From Mucilaginibacter galii (GTDB lineage: Bacteria; Bacteroidota; Bacteroidia; Sphingobacteriales; Sphingobacteriaceae): 64,000 nucleotides of DNA. Shown here piece by piece: positions 63,714 through 64,000 of this stretch (position 1 is the stretch's first letter; each line of letters begins with the position of its first letter). The notes under the pieces are model-generated. The model worked only from the letters and a program-made list of their open reading frames with translations. It had not been told where the DNA came from and did no database searches. Location of the stretch: positions 1,054,001-1,118,000 of the forward strand of contig NZ_BMDO01000001.1 of assembly GCF_014635825.1 (NCBI RefSeq). The letters run 5' to 3'. The position numbers were made by a program, and so were the translations under genes.

Positions 63714-64000
63714 CTACCGACGATGAAGGCTGTTCACCTCCCTGCCAAACATATCTTTTAATACCCGTTTAGCGGCGTAATAGCCGCACATACCATGCAC
63801 CCCGCCACCCGGTGGCGTAGATGATGAGCAGATATACAGCCCCTTGGCCGAAGTACGGTAAGGCGACCAGCGCAGTGCCGGCCGGGTAAACAATTGCGAC
63901 AGGCTGAGCACGCCCCCGTTAATATCACCACCTATGTAGTTAGGATTATAAGCTTCCATTTGCAGGGTATTCATGGTGCTGCGCGCCAGGATAAGGTCTT
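63714..64000 (-). CDS. phytoene-desaturase-like FAD oxidoreductase (3' part only)
   Basis: The C-terminal ~94 residues of a longer gene that enters from beyond base 64000. The frame is open upstream (DLILARSTMNTL). YNPNYIGGDINGGVLSL, TRPALRWSPYRTSAKGLYIC and SSSTPPGGGVHGMCGYYAAK match the C-terminal FAD-binding end of the phytoene dehydrogenase-related NAD(P)/FAD oxidoreductases. The substrate is unknown. Confidence 0.85.
   Translation of the reverse strand, partial: DLILARSTMNTLQMEAYNPNYIGGDINGGVLSLSQLFTRPALRWSPYRTSAKGLYICSSSTPPGGGVHGMCGYYAAKRVLKDMFGREVNSLHRR

Overview
The window looks like chromosomal DNA of a Bacteroidota species, most likely Sphingobacteriaceae of the Mucilaginibacter/Pedobacter type. 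Support comes from TAnnTTTG-type promoter elements, a Nudix-type AraR next to araBDA, a TonB receptor, GIN-domain and cupin dTDP-sugar proteins, many alanine-glutamine (AQ) signal-peptide ends, and several families of dispersed palindromic intergenic repeats. No taxonomic search was possible, so the genus is an inference.

Layout. 1-9000: secreted peptidases (two M1 aminopeptidase-like proteins and one S15/CocE-type hydrolase), an AAA/ABC-like ATPase and a type-2 malate/lactate dehydrogenase. 9000-19000: an unusual Cys-rich lipoprotein, an LprI-like protein, lpdA, a repeat-filled gap of about 950 bp, an operon of a GT39 membrane glycosyltransferase, an envelope protein and a UBP-type zinc-finger protein, then a GIN-domain protein and a small lipoprotein. 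19000-23900: an L-arabinose operon transcribed araR-araB-araD-araA, with palindromic elements in its gaps.

24100-46000: a large exopolysaccharide locus. It holds two GT14 enzymes, FdtA plus a frameshifted FdtB-like aminotransferase, a half-size TolC-like protein, a Wzc-like co-polymerase with degenerate kinase motifs, many GT2/GT4 glycosyltransferases, Wzy- and Wzx-like membrane proteins, a hexapeptide acyltransferase, and an initiating sugar transferase. Two signalling modules sit inside it. One is a four-gene partner-switching cassette (coiled-coil membrane protein, receiver-SpoIIE phosphatase, STAS protein, RsbW-like ATPase). The other is a receiver-only response regulator whose gene overlaps that of the initiating sugar transferase, which itself carries a pseudo-receiver domain. 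The second module is the most novel-looking system in the window.

46000-64000: surE, a PAS protein with a kinase dimerisation segment but no ATPase domain, lpxB, two tandem paralogous micropeptide genes, an MFS transporter, a predicted orphan small RNA, tRNA-Ala(GGC), an AT-rich MBOAT/SGNH acyltransfer pair, a GAF-PAS histidine kinase, a LOV-type histidine kinase with its response regulator, a DUF6660-like/TonB receptor pair, a Sel1-like protein with a split signal peptide, and the 3' end of a phytoene-desaturase-like oxidoreductase. No transposase, CRISPR array, rRNA or prophage genes were seen.
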